In this document: in pieces, positions 10,712 through 20,850 of the stretch | Layout of the letters: each line of letters opens with the position of its first letter | Numbering within the stretch: the first letter of the stretch is position 1 | NCBI GenBank assembly: GCA_946406115.1 | Contig: OX291545.1 | Span: forward strand, 21,075,153 to 21,139,152 | Length of the DNA: 64,000 bases | Direction of reading: 5' to 3' | DNA from: Apoda limacodes | Lineage: Eukaryota; Arthropoda; Insecta; Lepidoptera; Limacodidae | Made by a program: the position numbers and the translations under genes | Notes under the pieces: model-generated | What the model was told of the DNA's origin: nothing | What the model saw: the letters and a program-made list of their open reading frames with translations, nothing else | Database searches by the model: none

Positions 10712-10905
10712 CGATGGTAATGATAGTTTTTTTTTGCGTTGGAAATCCTCGAGGATACCCCTGCGCTGCAAGGACAGGCTAGCAACGTTACCTGTGCTCT
10801 ATTGGCTAGACTCGCTCGGTTGCATACAAACAAGCGGTGCGGTGGAACCCCTTTGAGATGCCGTGCCGGGAACACATTGCTCGGCATCTCCGATGGTATT
10901 GATAG
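10712..10905 (-). mobile_element. GC-rich retroelement, short copy 2 with target-site duplication
   Basis: The element is 10727-10890 (164 bp, minus strand). The tail appears as T9 at 10727-10735. It is flanked by cgatggtaatgatag (10712-10726) and cgatggtattgatag (10891-10905), 15 bp with one mismatch. It shares gcgttggaaatcctc and tgccgggaacaca with copy 1 but is much shorter at its 5' end, as expected for 5' truncation. Confidence 0.78.
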
Positions 10906-11109
10906 TTATGATAACTGTTTGTTTTTAATGCGACGTTTTTCTTGCATTTTTAAGCAATGATTTAGTTAAGGTAATTGCATATGTTTATGAGGAAGTGAAT
11001 GTGGACGAAGCAAAAATACATGATGAGGACGATTAGGAAGGGTAGAATCTTAATGGAAAATTGTTTAACAATTAAAATTTAAATGAAGGATAACGTTTTC
11101 GCTCTATTA

Positions 11110-11390
11110 AGATTTCGTATATAGTGAGTCTGTTTGTTTGGCCTTCCTTTACTTCGCAAAGGCGCATTCAATCGAGCTTAAAATTGGCACAGAGATAAAG
11201 ATGAACAGACGGAGAAGGACAAAGGCTACTTTTTATTTTAGAAAATTTTAAAGTTCCGGAATATTTGTAGCCGAATCCACATAAACATACATATAGCTTG
11301 ATAAAGCAAACTTTAAACATGGAGGTGCAAAAGATATTCCACACCAATAACCGAGTGTAACGAGGCGGAGCCGCTGTCAAGCGCAAGTTG
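11110..11390 (+). repeat. Diverged dispersed repeat (family of 4830-5245)
   Basis: It contains ttcaatcgagcttaaaatt, ggacaaaggctacttttta and a terminal gaggcggagccgctgtcaag. These correspond to the ggacataggctac and gcggagccgcggg blocks of the family. Confidence 0.5.
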
Positions 11391-11811
11391 TTAATACATA
11401 TCTATGTCTGTTCACAGCCACATGTAATAATTTTAAAATGAAAGTTCTACTACCAGAATACAGCTAGCTATTGGCTTTAGAAAATAGTAAATTTGGTTAA
11501 AGAAAATCGTCGCAGGCTATGCATGAAGTACCTAACACTGCTTAGCGATTCTGTTGTTTTCATACGCGAAAACGTACTTTCAAAAGACTTAAGTCAAATT
11601 CAAGAAACTTAGGAGTTAGCATAAAATTATTTAGCTTAAAATTAGTTACAATAACAAAGTTTGTTATAAATTTAGTTTCAGTGTATTTTGAACAGACACC
11701 AAGATTGAATACTTGAAAGCCTTTAACTTCATTAATTAAACTTACCTTCTTATGTTTAAGTTAGGTTGTATACTTTGTTGAAACACATTCTAAATGTAGA
11801 AACAGTTTTGT
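11391..11811. other. AT-rich DNA, nothing recognised
   Basis: No coding or repeat signal was identified. Confidence 0.5.
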
Positions 11812-12120
11812 GCTCGTTTTTAAAATCTATTTTCTGCCCTATCTTTACACATTCTTAAACCAAAACAATACTGTATTAGTTTTATATATCTGTAAAAACG
11901 TCGTTGTTTTATTTTAATTTTAGATTAATCGCTATGATACATCGTAACGTGTGTAGTAGGCATAATAAATTAAAATAAAAAGCGACGTTTATTTTAAAAT
12001 TTATTCGATCAACTGTTGGGCCAGAATAGACCCTCATAACTTGCTTTTATTATACGTTCCTTTGATAAAGTCGACATTTGCTAGCAACTTTATAAAAGGA
12101 ACGCGATAAGTCGCGTTTTT
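11812..12120. repeat. Repeat with two nested inverted-repeat hairpins
   Basis: The left part (11815-11895) matches 6155-6310. Arms at 11896-11923 (starting aaacgtcgttgttttatttt) and 11964-11990 are near-perfect inverses. A second hairpin has 17-bp arms at 12055-12071 (cgttcctttgataaagt) and 12087-12103 with one mismatch. No protein is encoded. This looks like a palindrome-rich MITE or foldback element. Confidence 0.5.
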
Positions 12121-12285
12121 TTATTTCCACCACTTTTTCTAGAATTTTCGGGCGGCGTGTTTGACGGGATCATTCGAGACTCCATTCGTGCTGATATAAA
12201 GGTGCTCCTGCAGGAATTGAATTCGTGATGATAGAACTGCCTTCCTTCTCGAAGGCACTCTTATCTATTAAAGACGGTCCCTGCA

Positions 12286-12757
12286 TTGCTCCCCCAGCGG
12301 TCCTACGCACCTTACAAATTTAGAAGCATCCGTCTGCCGCTGAGCGATGACCGGCCATCAGCCGATCATCATTGCATCGGTTTATCTCTCTCCTTCAAAA
12401 GACTTGCTGGAGAGCGACCTTCAGTCGCTCTTAAATTAAGGCAACGCCGTCTTCCTTGCCGGCGACCTAAATTGCAAGCACCGTCGATGGAACTCTTCAA
12501 TCACTTCATGGAGAGCCAGACTCCTCGACCAATTAGTTGACAGACTAAACTTTGACATCATCGCTCCCATGTCGCCCACCCACTTTCCCCATAAAGGTCG
12601 CTGCAGCCCTGACATGCTCGTCATAGCACTTCTAAAGAATATAAAGCTAAGCTTTTGCTCTATAGAAGTGCTTGACGAACTTGGACTGAACTCGGACCAC
12701 CACCCTGTCCTTCCCCTTCTCTGCCTTCTAGAAGCCATCTTCAACGCTACTATCTAA
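12286..12757 (+). pseudogene. Jockey ORF2 endonuclease fragment
   Basis: GDLNCKHRRW at 12461-12490 is the catalytic GDFNxKHxxW motif of retroelement AP endonucleases. After a shift the frame 12569-12757 reads MSPTHFPHKGRCSPDM and ends its conserved part with SDHHPV (12692-12709), the second hallmark motif of the domain. At least one frameshift separates the two motifs. The N-terminal half of the endonuclease is missing or unrecognisable. Confidence 0.85.
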
Positions 12758-12769
12758 AATTGCACCTTT

Positions 12770-13470
12770 CCTTCTCAATGGAAAGATGCAATTGTTATAA
12801 GCATCCATAAGCCAGGGAAAGCTCGTACCGAGCCGTCCCCTACCGCTCTATAAGCCTACTAAAGGCCCTTGGTAAACTTTACGAACGCCTCCTACTGGCT
12901 CGCTAACGGAAAGCTATAGTCTCTAAAGGCATCTTAATCGACGGCTAGTTTGGCTGCCGCGCCAAACTCTTGTACGTCCACCAAGTCCTCCGTATCACGG
13001 AACACATCCTCACTGGCTTCCAACCAGTATAAGGTAAGCCCCGTCACACGGGCGCCGTTTTCTTTGGTGTAGCTAAAGCCTTCGACAAAGTCTGGCACAA
13101 AAGTTTAATTCATAAACTGTACAACTATCAGTTGCCAGACCACCTCGTACTCATAATACGAGACTACTTGTCGAACCGCAGCTTTCGCTATACAGCCGAA
13201 CCCTAAACGTTAGGTACCCAAATCTTTGCGGACGATACCGCTATTTATACCACCGATAGGCAAGTGAGTCGAATCACTAAGAGACTCCAATCCGCAATCA
13301 CCGCCGTAGGCGAATGGTTTCGGAAATGGAGAATCGAAGTGAATCCCGACAAAAACTCTGCCGTTCTCTTTACCATTGAGCCTCCTTTCAAGACCATCTT
13401 CTTTCTCACTCTTCGGCCGTGCCATTCCTTGGCAAAACAAGTTCAAATATCTCGATGTGACCCTGGATAG
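12770..13470 (+). pseudogene. Jockey ORF2 reverse transcriptase fragment
   Basis: The order of motifs is IHKPGKARTEPS, a broken finger region, GFRAK-like and VHQVLRITEHILTGF, AKAFDKVWH (13072-13098) and IRDYLSNRSFRY. FADDTAIY with the catalytic FADD at 13225-13236 follows, then WFRKWRIEVNPDK. The segment between the SNRSFRY and FADD motifs, which normally holds the GVPQGS motif, is deleted. The catalytic aspartates are still encoded, but stops and the deletion rule out activity. Confidence 0.9.
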
Positions 13471-13489
13471 GCGTTAAAACTTCCGCGAT

Positions 13490-13800
13490 CATACCAAAAT
13501 AGTTAGAAATCGAGCCGCTTTTGTCCTCGGTCGTCTATATCGCACGATAGGCAAGTACAGTAAGATGTCGCTTAGGAATAAGCTGAATCTTTACGCCACT
13601 TACATCTACCCTATACTAGCATACGCTAATGTCGTCTATGCGTTGTCAAAACGCAACCTCCACAGACTCAAGACCCTCCAAAACCGCTTCCTCAGTGCGG
13701 CCCCCGGAGCCCCCTGGTTCGTCCGGAATGCGGACTTACACGGGGACTTCGAGTTCCCCACGATTCTCCGATTTCTTTAAGACCTGGCAGTCCGCTTTGT
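13490..13800 (+). pseudogene. Jockey ORF2 C-terminal region
   Basis: The frame 13565-13780 reads LRNKLNLYATYIYPILAYAN, then LKTLQNRFL and APWFVRNADLHGD. These are the conserved C-terminal blocks of insect Jockey elements, following the RT domain. The frame is open for about 71 codons, then breaks. Confidence 0.88.
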
Positions 13801-13931
13801 GAAACGTATGCAAAATTACCCGAACCGATTAAATGTGTAATCCACAACCTAATATCCCCCCGACCAACCACGGCATGGTCGAAAAATTATTGTGAGGCGG
13901 CCTCGGCACGTACTACCGGCCCCATAAGACG

Positions 13932-13955
13932 ATCTCGCTATCCGGATAGCGAGAT
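13932..13955. repeat. 24-bp perfect palindrome in the Jockey 3' region
   Basis: The sequence atctcgctatcc is followed directly by its exact inverse. It lies in the decaying 3' part of the Jockey copy. Confidence 0.9.
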
Positions 13956-14296
13956 TAGCCTCAACGACCTAACCCCCTAATGCCCCCCCTCCCCCTCACA
14001 CGACGCCGACGTCTCTGAGTTCGTCATATACGAGGTATCAAAGAGAGGGCGCTTGTCGCCCCCACTCATTTGCAATCGCAACCGCGTAACGGGAAACTCC
14101 CCTCTTGGCGCTGAATCACCTTCGGATTCGAGGGTCACGTTGGTCGAAAGGACCACCCCAAGAGCGACAACCCAAGCCGGCTCCGGTGGAGAAGATATGG
14201 CTACATCAGCCAATTGCATAGTTAGTTAAAAAAAAAAAAAGAATTGGAGTCTGTCTATGTTGTAACTAGAAGGTACGTCGATACAAAGTTTATTAA

Positions 14297-14770
14297 TAAA
14301 TATTACAAATTAGTGCGGCGAAGAAAAGTAAAACGTATCATTTTAATAATGGTTGGCAGGAAGAATTTTTCTTTTATATGATAAAGGATAAGTGTATTTG
14401 TCTCATTTGCTGTGCGTCAGTTGCAATACCTAAGCGTGGGAACTTAGAGAGGCATCATAAAACGGTTGATAAAAACTATGAAAAGGATTTTCCCTCACAG
14501 GGTGAATTAAGAAAAACTATGACATTTGATAACTTGTTTAAAAAGAGCAAACCATGTTCACAATACGAGTATCTTATATATTGGCGAAACACAAGAAACC
14601 ATTTGAAGATGGATCGATTATAAAAAAACATTTATTGAAGAGGGTGAGACATTATTTGGAAATTTTAAAAATAAAACAGAGATAATGTCTGCTATTAAAG
14701 AACTTTAGCTATCACGTCCAACTGTCACAAAGCGTGTTGAAGTCAGCTGTCAGGGCATACCACTTGCTAC
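14297..14770 (+). pseudogene. hAT-type transposase N-terminal fragment (GTF2IRD2/ZBED5-like)
   Basis: A frame running from about 14297 through 14520 reads HFNNGWQEEFFFYMIKDKC, then ICLICCASVAIPKRGNLERH and NYEKDFPSQGELRK. This is the BED-like finger region of hAT transposases related to the GTF2IRD2 and ZBED5 group. After a frameshift near 14570 it continues AKHKKPFEDGS, then NFKNKTEIMSAIKEL and, past an in-frame stop, LSRPTVTKRVEV, again the expected next blocks. The finger keeps CLIC and the RH pair, but the usual second zinc histidine a few residues later appears replaced (TVD). The DDE catalytic domain is not present. Confidence 0.78.
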
Positions 14771-16062
14771 TGTCGTTAGACATTGATAGAAGATGAAGTC
14801 CACACCGATGTATGTCTTTACATCATTTAAGACCGAATTGAATCGAGACCACATACCTATAAGGTATCAAAGATACGCGTTTTTCGTTAGTTTTAATCGA
14901 AATCTCATAAGAATTCCATGGATCTAATTGAAGTTTTAAATAGTTTTTTTTCTTGTTTTTAGCCAAAACAAGCTACACTTCGTACGAAACCCTAAAGGCA
15001 CAACAATTGCAGATTTTAATCTTTATTTTATTATTTGTTTCATTTTTTAAAACTACATTTAAATTTCAAATATTCATGAGTGGCTTTCAAGTGCACTTTT
15101 AGCTAGGCATATGTAATTTACCTAGAATAAGTGTTAGTTATTTTATTAAGTTAATGTGTTTATTAGTAAGTAGACTGGAAAAGACATTGTTGTGCCACAT
15201 AATCAACAATTCCCTAACATCCCGCCCTTTTTTAACAAAGAAATATATGAGACGACGTAATTTACATGAGAAAACCTTTGTTAGTAGGTATTTGGTTAGA
15301 ACGCTTGTGGAATACAAAACGAGGGCGCAGAAGTCTCTGAATATTGGAATGTATTTCAAAAATAATGCTTGCTTCAGCTTAATTAGAAGTTAATAAGACT
15401 TGCCTGCATCAGCGGAAACTTGCTGGTTAAATTTTAAAAATATTATAGGAAAGTATAAACGTAGATAATCATCTTTAATCTTAGTTAAACAGTATTTTTA
15501 CATATTAACAAGCGGTGAAACGAAAAAAAAAAATATTTCCGTGGGAACTCTCTATCGTGATAAAATCCAGGACATTTTCTATTTAAGCGCCAATTTTGTA
15601 ATTTTTTTTCTGTATGAGTGGAATTGCTAATATAATAATAACTAGGCTATTAAAACATGGCGAAAAAAAAATTATTCTTAAATTCTATTTTTGTGCTTTT
15701 AATTCAAATTGTTTGGATAACTAAGAGTGGTATTATCTTGATTCTTATTTCATAAAATATATATTAATGTGACCAAGTGAATTCGCTAATTCATTGTTCT
15801 AAATAAATAATTAAATTTTATACCGACAAAAAACCAAGAAAATCGAGATTTTTAACGTGCAATCACGTCCTAGCGCTTATCGTACGTGGATCTGTGTCTC
15901 TTTGTATGCTTCAATAGTGTAATATGTCTTTGTACACTGGTCGAAACGGCACGGTTTTGCTAGGGTATGTCATAGCCTTAAAATTGTATGCTACAGCTAA
16001 GCCGTAACCATCCGTAACTGCCGTAGGCTTTCGTAGAACTCGCTACGAGGTAGCTCTACGTT
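14771..16062. other. AT-rich DNA, no supported feature
   Basis: Two overlapping open frames on opposite strands at 15138-15393 have no recognisable motif. A short inverted pair, cgtagaact / agctctacg, lies near 16035-16062. Confidence 0.4.
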
Positions 16063-16378
16063 AATTTATATATAGATACCAGCTTGGCCCTTTTGACTCG
16101 GTTCAACGACGAGCTGTGAGAATTGTCGACGATCCCAAACTCTCTTACCGTATCCAGCCTTTAAGTTTGAGGAGGAACTTTACCACCCTGTGTGTGTTCT
16201 ACCGTTTGTACAATTGGATTAAAAAGACTTTAACTTTGACTTTGGATGTATTCTGAGGAATTGTTCGAAATTATGCCCACGGCTACTTTCTACCATCGCA
16301 CCGCTCGCCATCAGCAGCGAATTCATTCTCACACTTTAGAACCGAAATGTTTGCCACCTTAGTAGTCTAAAAAAAATT
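16063..16378 (+). mobile_element. CR1/Jockey-group retrotransposon fragment with internal deletion
   Basis: It is collinear with 1805-2275: agcttggcccttttgactcg, gagctgtgagaattgtcgac and gtgtgttctaccg. A 26-bp extra stretch (tttaactttgactttgg) interrupts the copy near 16225, and the segment before the terminal tttgccaccttag is deleted. Confidence 0.8.
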
Positions 16379-16422
16379 TAGGTGAACTGATTATTTTAAT
16401 TACTATGTTTTTTGGTCTTAAA

Positions 16423-16687
16423 ATGCCTAGTTGGTAGTGTTGCCGACTGCTGCGCAGAGGGTGTGGGTTCGATTCCCGCATTAGACAAACATTTATGTGA
16501 TAAATAAAATTTGTGTTTGTCTTGAGTCTGGGTGTATTTATGTAATATGTATGTATTTACAAAAAAAAAGTAATATATATGTATCTGTATCCGTTGTCTG
16601 ACACCCATAACACAAGCCCTGCTTACTTTGGGGCAAGACGGCGATGTGTGTTATGTCCAAAAATATTTATTTATTTATTTATTTGTT
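16423..16687 (+). mobile_element. tRNA-derived SINE, well-preserved copy
   Basis: The box A-like tagttggtagtg and box B-like gggttcgattcccg form a tRNA-type pol III promoter. The body is tgtttgtcttgagtctgg, ccgttgtctgacaccc and ggggcaagacggcg, and the tail is (TTTA)n. This copy is closest to 34449-34713. Confidence 0.88.
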
Positions 16688-17172
16688 AGTTATCGATTAG
16701 ATAAAAAATCACCGGTTAAGAAAAAAAATCGAGCAGGCTACGGTTCTACAAATAAAGTAAGATCTATATGACAATACCCTTTTCCTCATAGCATTTAATT
16801 TTTTCATATAGTTTTAAATAAATTACGGTCCCAAACTTAGCTATTCAAAAAACCAAACCTGTCTTGTAATATATATCATATGGTGAACAAGGTAAATCAT
16901 CCTATAATGTAATATCTACTTCTTGTATTCAAACAGTACTAAGTTTAGGCGGTCCGTAAGTTTGTTTGCCATTGTTGGTTGTTTGGTAAAAAAAAATATC
17001 AGAATATATAAATGTTACTATGGCTACTGTTATATTATATCAATTATTACTACTAGTAATTGAAAATTTTAAACACCGAATTATGGTGAGAAATACATGT
17101 TTTGTTCCAAATTCATAATTAACATAAAAATGTTAAGAAAGATACATTTTGTATGTACTAAAGAACATTTTC
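16688..17172. other. AT-rich DNA, nothing recognised
   Basis: No coding sequence or repeat was recognised. Confidence 0.5.
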
Positions 17173-17338
17173 TAAAGGGGCGTTTTGTTGACCGACATAA
17201 TGTACATAATGCGGTAATCTTACCAAAGAGAATTAACCAAGATGCGTACTGTGTTATACAGAATTGATGTCTTTTTAACTTGTCAGGATTAAACATTAAA
17301 CGCATTGAAGCAGTCAACAAAACGCACTCGCCCCTTAA
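17173..17338. mobile_element. MITE-like inverted repeat element
   Basis: The left end (17173-17194) reads taaaggggcgttttgttgacc. The right end (17311-17338) is its inverse with a short insertion (gtcaacaaaacg, then gccccttaag). The total is about 166 bp with no coding sequence. No clear target duplication was found. Confidence 0.55.
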
Positions 17339-17399
17339 GTAATCTCAGAGAAACACATAAGAAAAAATATATTAATTGCGTGTTGGTGAGAATGGACCG

Positions 17400-17462
17400 A
17401 GTCAGCAACCGCACTCAGCAAGTCAGAAAGCGCACTTAGCAAGTCAGCAGGCGCACTTAGCA
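17400..17462 (+). repeat. 3 x 21-bp tandem repeat, in frame
   Basis: Three 21-bp units encode SQQPHSA, SQKAHLA and SQQAHLA. They lie at the start of a 160-codon open frame (17376-17858) that leads into the THAP-like exon. Confidence 0.8.
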
Positions 17463-17559
17463 CTTGTTCGCACGTCTCTCGCGGGACGAACGCTAATGAA
17501 ATTGATCTTTGTTTCTATGCTAATACTATTCGTACTTTGTTGCCTTAGTCATCGTTTAT

Positions 17560-17700
17560 TTCCACTGCAGGACACAGGTCTCTCCTTACAGAAAGGAGGC
17601 CCAATTGAAAAAAATCAAAATCTTTTTATTCATATGGGTTTCTATAGAGACGCAATCCGGGGCACTTATTGGCGCAATCTCACCTATGTTACTTATTATT
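17560..17700 (-). repeat. Possible fragment of a LINE 3' end
   Basis: The motif cactgcaggacacaggtc resembles, in reverse, the 3' region of common lepidopteran LINEs that I know. No second copy in the window confirms it. Confidence 0.25.
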
Positions 17701-18060
17701 GCGCACTAGTTTCACTAATACATTACTTCACAACTACGAAAATGGTAAAATGTACGGTAAAACCATGTGATTCTCGGTTGTGGACCGATTTCACATCGAA
17801 ACATTCCAAAACCATAGACATTACTTTTCACAGGTTTTTATGTTTAATTTTAATTTGAATCAGTGCAAAAAACAATAAATACGAAAACATTCACCAATCA
17901 TATTTTTTAAATGTCACTATTGACATAAAAAAAGATGATGACTTTTTCCAGTATCAGTGGAAGTTTAATCGATTATTCAATTCATGTCAACATTAATGAC
18001 TAATTAAATGTTTTTTAACTTTTTTTTCTATTTAAAATGTTTACGGAGTTCTTCGATTAT
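17700..18060 (+). repeat. Dispersed unit carrying the THAP-like exon, copy 1
   Basis: Homology with the minus strand of 39205-39555 runs from about tagtttcactaa, through the exon and its caggt end, to gcaaaaaacaataaata and gatgatgactttttccagta. The shared non-coding downstream part shows that the whole segment was copied, not only the exon. Confidence 0.7.
17742..17833 (+). CDS. THAP-like first coding exon, copy 1
   Basis: An ATG at 17742 opens MVKCTVKPCDSR. Eighteen codons after that segment the frame reads ITFHR at a CAG/GT boundary (CAG at 17831-17833, GT at 17834-17835). THAP domains start with a cysteine pair (C-x4-C here) and reach an xxFHRFP motif about 25-30 residues later, so length and motifs agree. 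Without splicing the frame ends at 17858. The same exon with its flanks (17700-18060) recurs on the minus strand at 39205-39555. I see no following exon with the WxxAxxR or CSxHF parts of THAP. It may be a gene exon carried by a repeat, or a decayed THAP transposon or gene. Confidence 0.5.
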
Positions 18061-18884
18061 ATATAAAGTTTTGAGCTCCTGATATTTCGAGGTGAATTAA
18101 TGACGAATTCAATTTTAACCTCTTAACTAAATCCTTGTAAATATTTTTTTACTGGGTGCTTCGATTATTATCCAAAGGTTTGAAATCCCGATATTTCCAT
18201 GTTGTTACAAGAAGTATGATTGCAGGATGACTGACGTACCTATCTACCCGTCCCCTTTATTTTTTGTTTAGTCATGTTACTACCGGAACTTACGCACATA
18301 AAAGTCACCTCAAATCTATTTGCTTACTACTCGTATCACTGCACGTTTGGAACTAAGTGTTTTGCGACTCATATTTAAAAGTATTCAAACTGGATTTTCC
18401 GAAAAATGTTTCATAGTGATATGAAAAATGAATCTTTTAAACAATTGTTTTTGTTTGATTTTTACTGTTTGACATAAAAACTAATTGTTTTAATGCAGTA
18501 TGTCTGTAGTAGATGCAGTATCTAGTTAGCTAAAGATTATGTTTGTTTAAGGTGCTAGCTAGATTATTCTGGCTTACAATCCTTGCACTGTATTATGCTT
18601 AAGGAAACTGTAATTTTTTTTTTAACAAAATTAATTACCTACCTGCGAAACCTGCCTATACATTAAGAAAAAATCACATTGGCTGTTATAAAGTTTTAAA
18701 CATTGAATTTCGTAATACGCTTATTTTAATTTACTTTATAGTACTTTTAAAATATGAATGTTGATAATGTAAATTATATGAACAAGTATTTTGCCACGGC
18801 TTACAAAGTTATATTATACAATGTAACAAATATTTGCTTTTGCAATTTTATCTTTATTATAGAATTACTTTAGGGAAAATATAG
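18061..18884. other. AT-rich DNA, no supported feature
   Basis: No exon completing the THAP domain was found here. No repeat was recognised. Confidence 0.4.
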
Positions 18885-19187
18885 TTTTTAGGGTTCCGTA
18901 CCCGAATGGTAATTAGCGGAACCCTATTACTAAGGCACCGCTGTCCGTCCATCCGTCCGTCTGTCACCAGGCTGTATCTCATGAACCGTGATAGTTAGAC
19001 CGTTGAAATTTTCACAGAAGATGTATTTCTGTTGCCGCTTTAACAACAAATAAAAAACAGAAAACAATAAATATATAAGGGGGCTCCCATAAAACAAACG
19101 TGATTTTTTTGCCATTTTTATAGATAATGGTACAACATTGATAACCCTTCGTGTGTGAGTCCGACTCGCACTTGGCCGATTTTTAAA
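18885..19187 (+). repeat. 'ggttccgtacc...cgcacttggccg' dispersed repeat, copy 1
   Basis: It starts tttttagggttccgtacc. It contains ccaggctgtatctcatgaac, cgtgatagttagac and tgtatttctgttgccgct, and ends gactcgcacttggccgattt. The 185-codon minus-strand open frame (18930-19487) covering it is a by-product of the repeat. Other copies lie at 30877-31190, 38613-39003, 49603-49829 and 60887-61402. Confidence 0.85.
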
Positions 19188-20700
19188 TAATTCAAAACGA
19201 TCAGGTTGAATTAAAGAAAGCTTAGACCTACCAAGTAATGCACCATACTTGTGTACACCATAGGTGTGTTTACAACCTGCAACCGAACGCAACTCAGTGC
19301 GTCGATTTGTTAATCTAAGGTTCAGAATGACTGTCATTTCTCTATAGGCTGACAAGTCGTCAGTCAAGTTGCGTCCGATTAAAAATTGTAATGAAGTTGT
19401 AAAATCAGACCTGTTATCTAAAATATTTAGATTATAATGAATGTTTACTACATATTTATAAATTAACCTATACAAAAAATGCTGCAAGTATCAAAATTAA
19501 ATGCATACCTTTTTTAACAAAAATGCAAGTACTATTGCATTTATAAAGATAGGAAATTAAAAGGATATTAGACTTTTTTCATACCCCAATCGATAGTCCC
19601 ACGGGAATAGATTTATTTATTATTTTGTAACATATATAGGAAAAGATTGAAAGAATGAAAGCTAGCAACTCAGTATACTTCGAAAGTAGTTAAGGTATAG
19701 GAGCCATGCTTAGGTATCTTTAGGTATTTAGTATTAATAAAATGAAATATCTGTATCTGTTTTGGGTTATAGATGCCGAAAATAAAATTCTAATGAAAAT
19801 TAATTATATTACTATTCGCAGCTACGAAAACGTAATTGACGATGATTGCCAGCGAATTAAATATTAACTTTGAATTCGCTTGTATTTTTTTTAAGAAAAG
19901 AAGTCGCATCAATATTATTGTATGTTAATTAAATTTTCATTCAAAATTCTGATCGAACCCTTAGAAAATGAAACCCTTATTTATTTAGAGTACAGTACTG
20001 TACTTATTAGTAGAGTATTATTTTATGTGGAGAGAAAGAGACAAATATATTTAACGAAAAAATAAGAAATCCGGAAATATGGCTGTTAGCCACGCTTTTT
20101 GACACGAATTTGTTTAGGTTTGCGTACATTGGGTTTCTGAGAAGACTTTCACAGACCGATACACGAATGCAGTCGCATTGGTCCACTAGCTCAATTTGGC
20201 ACACATAGTAGGTGTTAAAAATCAAATAAAGTATATTTTTTGTTTTACCAAGCGGACGCATTGCAATAACTTGCATACAGATTTAAGCAAAACAAATATA
20301 ATTTCAAAACATAAATACTGTCAAAAGGTTTGCTTTATTTGCCTCTCAGCTTTACTCTACTTGTGCCGTTAAATCGCAAAGCTAATAAACCACTGCCACA
20401 TTTCCTAGCCAACAAACCGCAAGCTGAGACTTAGCTATCGGGTTCAGCTGACCGTTCTATTGTCATGCCGCGGTCCGCGTGCCACTGTCTGATGCATAAA
20501 CAGTCTGCAACTGTTTTGAAATAAAGCTGACTATTCACACACAATTACATAATGCTGTTAAATATTCATCTGTTACCTTCTACTTTCTCCGTGAAAAGCT
20601 TGCAATACAGAGTGTTTTTTGTTCTACGTAGGTAGCTAATCTTATAATCGCTCGCCCTGTAGTCAAGTACGGGGTACATGTTATTTCCGGATCTAGGTCA
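19188..20700. other. AT-rich DNA with one short repeat copy
   Basis: At 19625-19710 the blocks aacatatataggaaaa and gctagcaactcagtata recur at 20701-20785. Nothing else is recognised. Confidence 0.5.
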
Positions 20701-20785
20701 TGTAACAAATATAGGAAAAAATGATATATGTAAATAAAAGCTAGCAACTCAGTATATTTGGAAAGAAGTTAAGGTATAGGACTCA
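20701..20785 (+). repeat. Short dispersed repeat, shared with 19625-19710
   Basis: Shared blocks are gctagcaactcagtatattt / gctagcaactcagtatactt and agttaaggtatagga. Confidence 0.6.
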
Positions 20786-20850
20786 GGCTCAACTCAATTC
20801 GAAACGTATTTAGAGGAATAACCATTTATTTTAAAGTGCATGCGTTGTAT

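Larger units (their letters stand above)
12150..14240 (+). mobile_element. Jockey-clade non-LTR retrotransposon relic
   Basis: This is a roughly 2-kb degenerate ORF2 with parts in the normal order: apurinic-type endonuclease C-terminal half (12286-12757), reverse transcriptase (12770-13470), and C-terminal region (13490-13800). A GC-rich 3' region ends in A13 (about 14228-14240) after atcagccaattgcatag. The same 3' end with a poly-A tail is found at 29380-29429. Frameshifts, stops and internal deletions are many, and the 5' end is uncertain. Jockey assignment rests on the RT and C-terminal motifs described in the sub-features. Confidence 0.88.

Noticed and set aside
18930..19487. 185-codon minus-strand open frame as a gene
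   Set aside because: It lies largely over a dispersed non-coding repeat that recurs at four other places and shows no protein motif.
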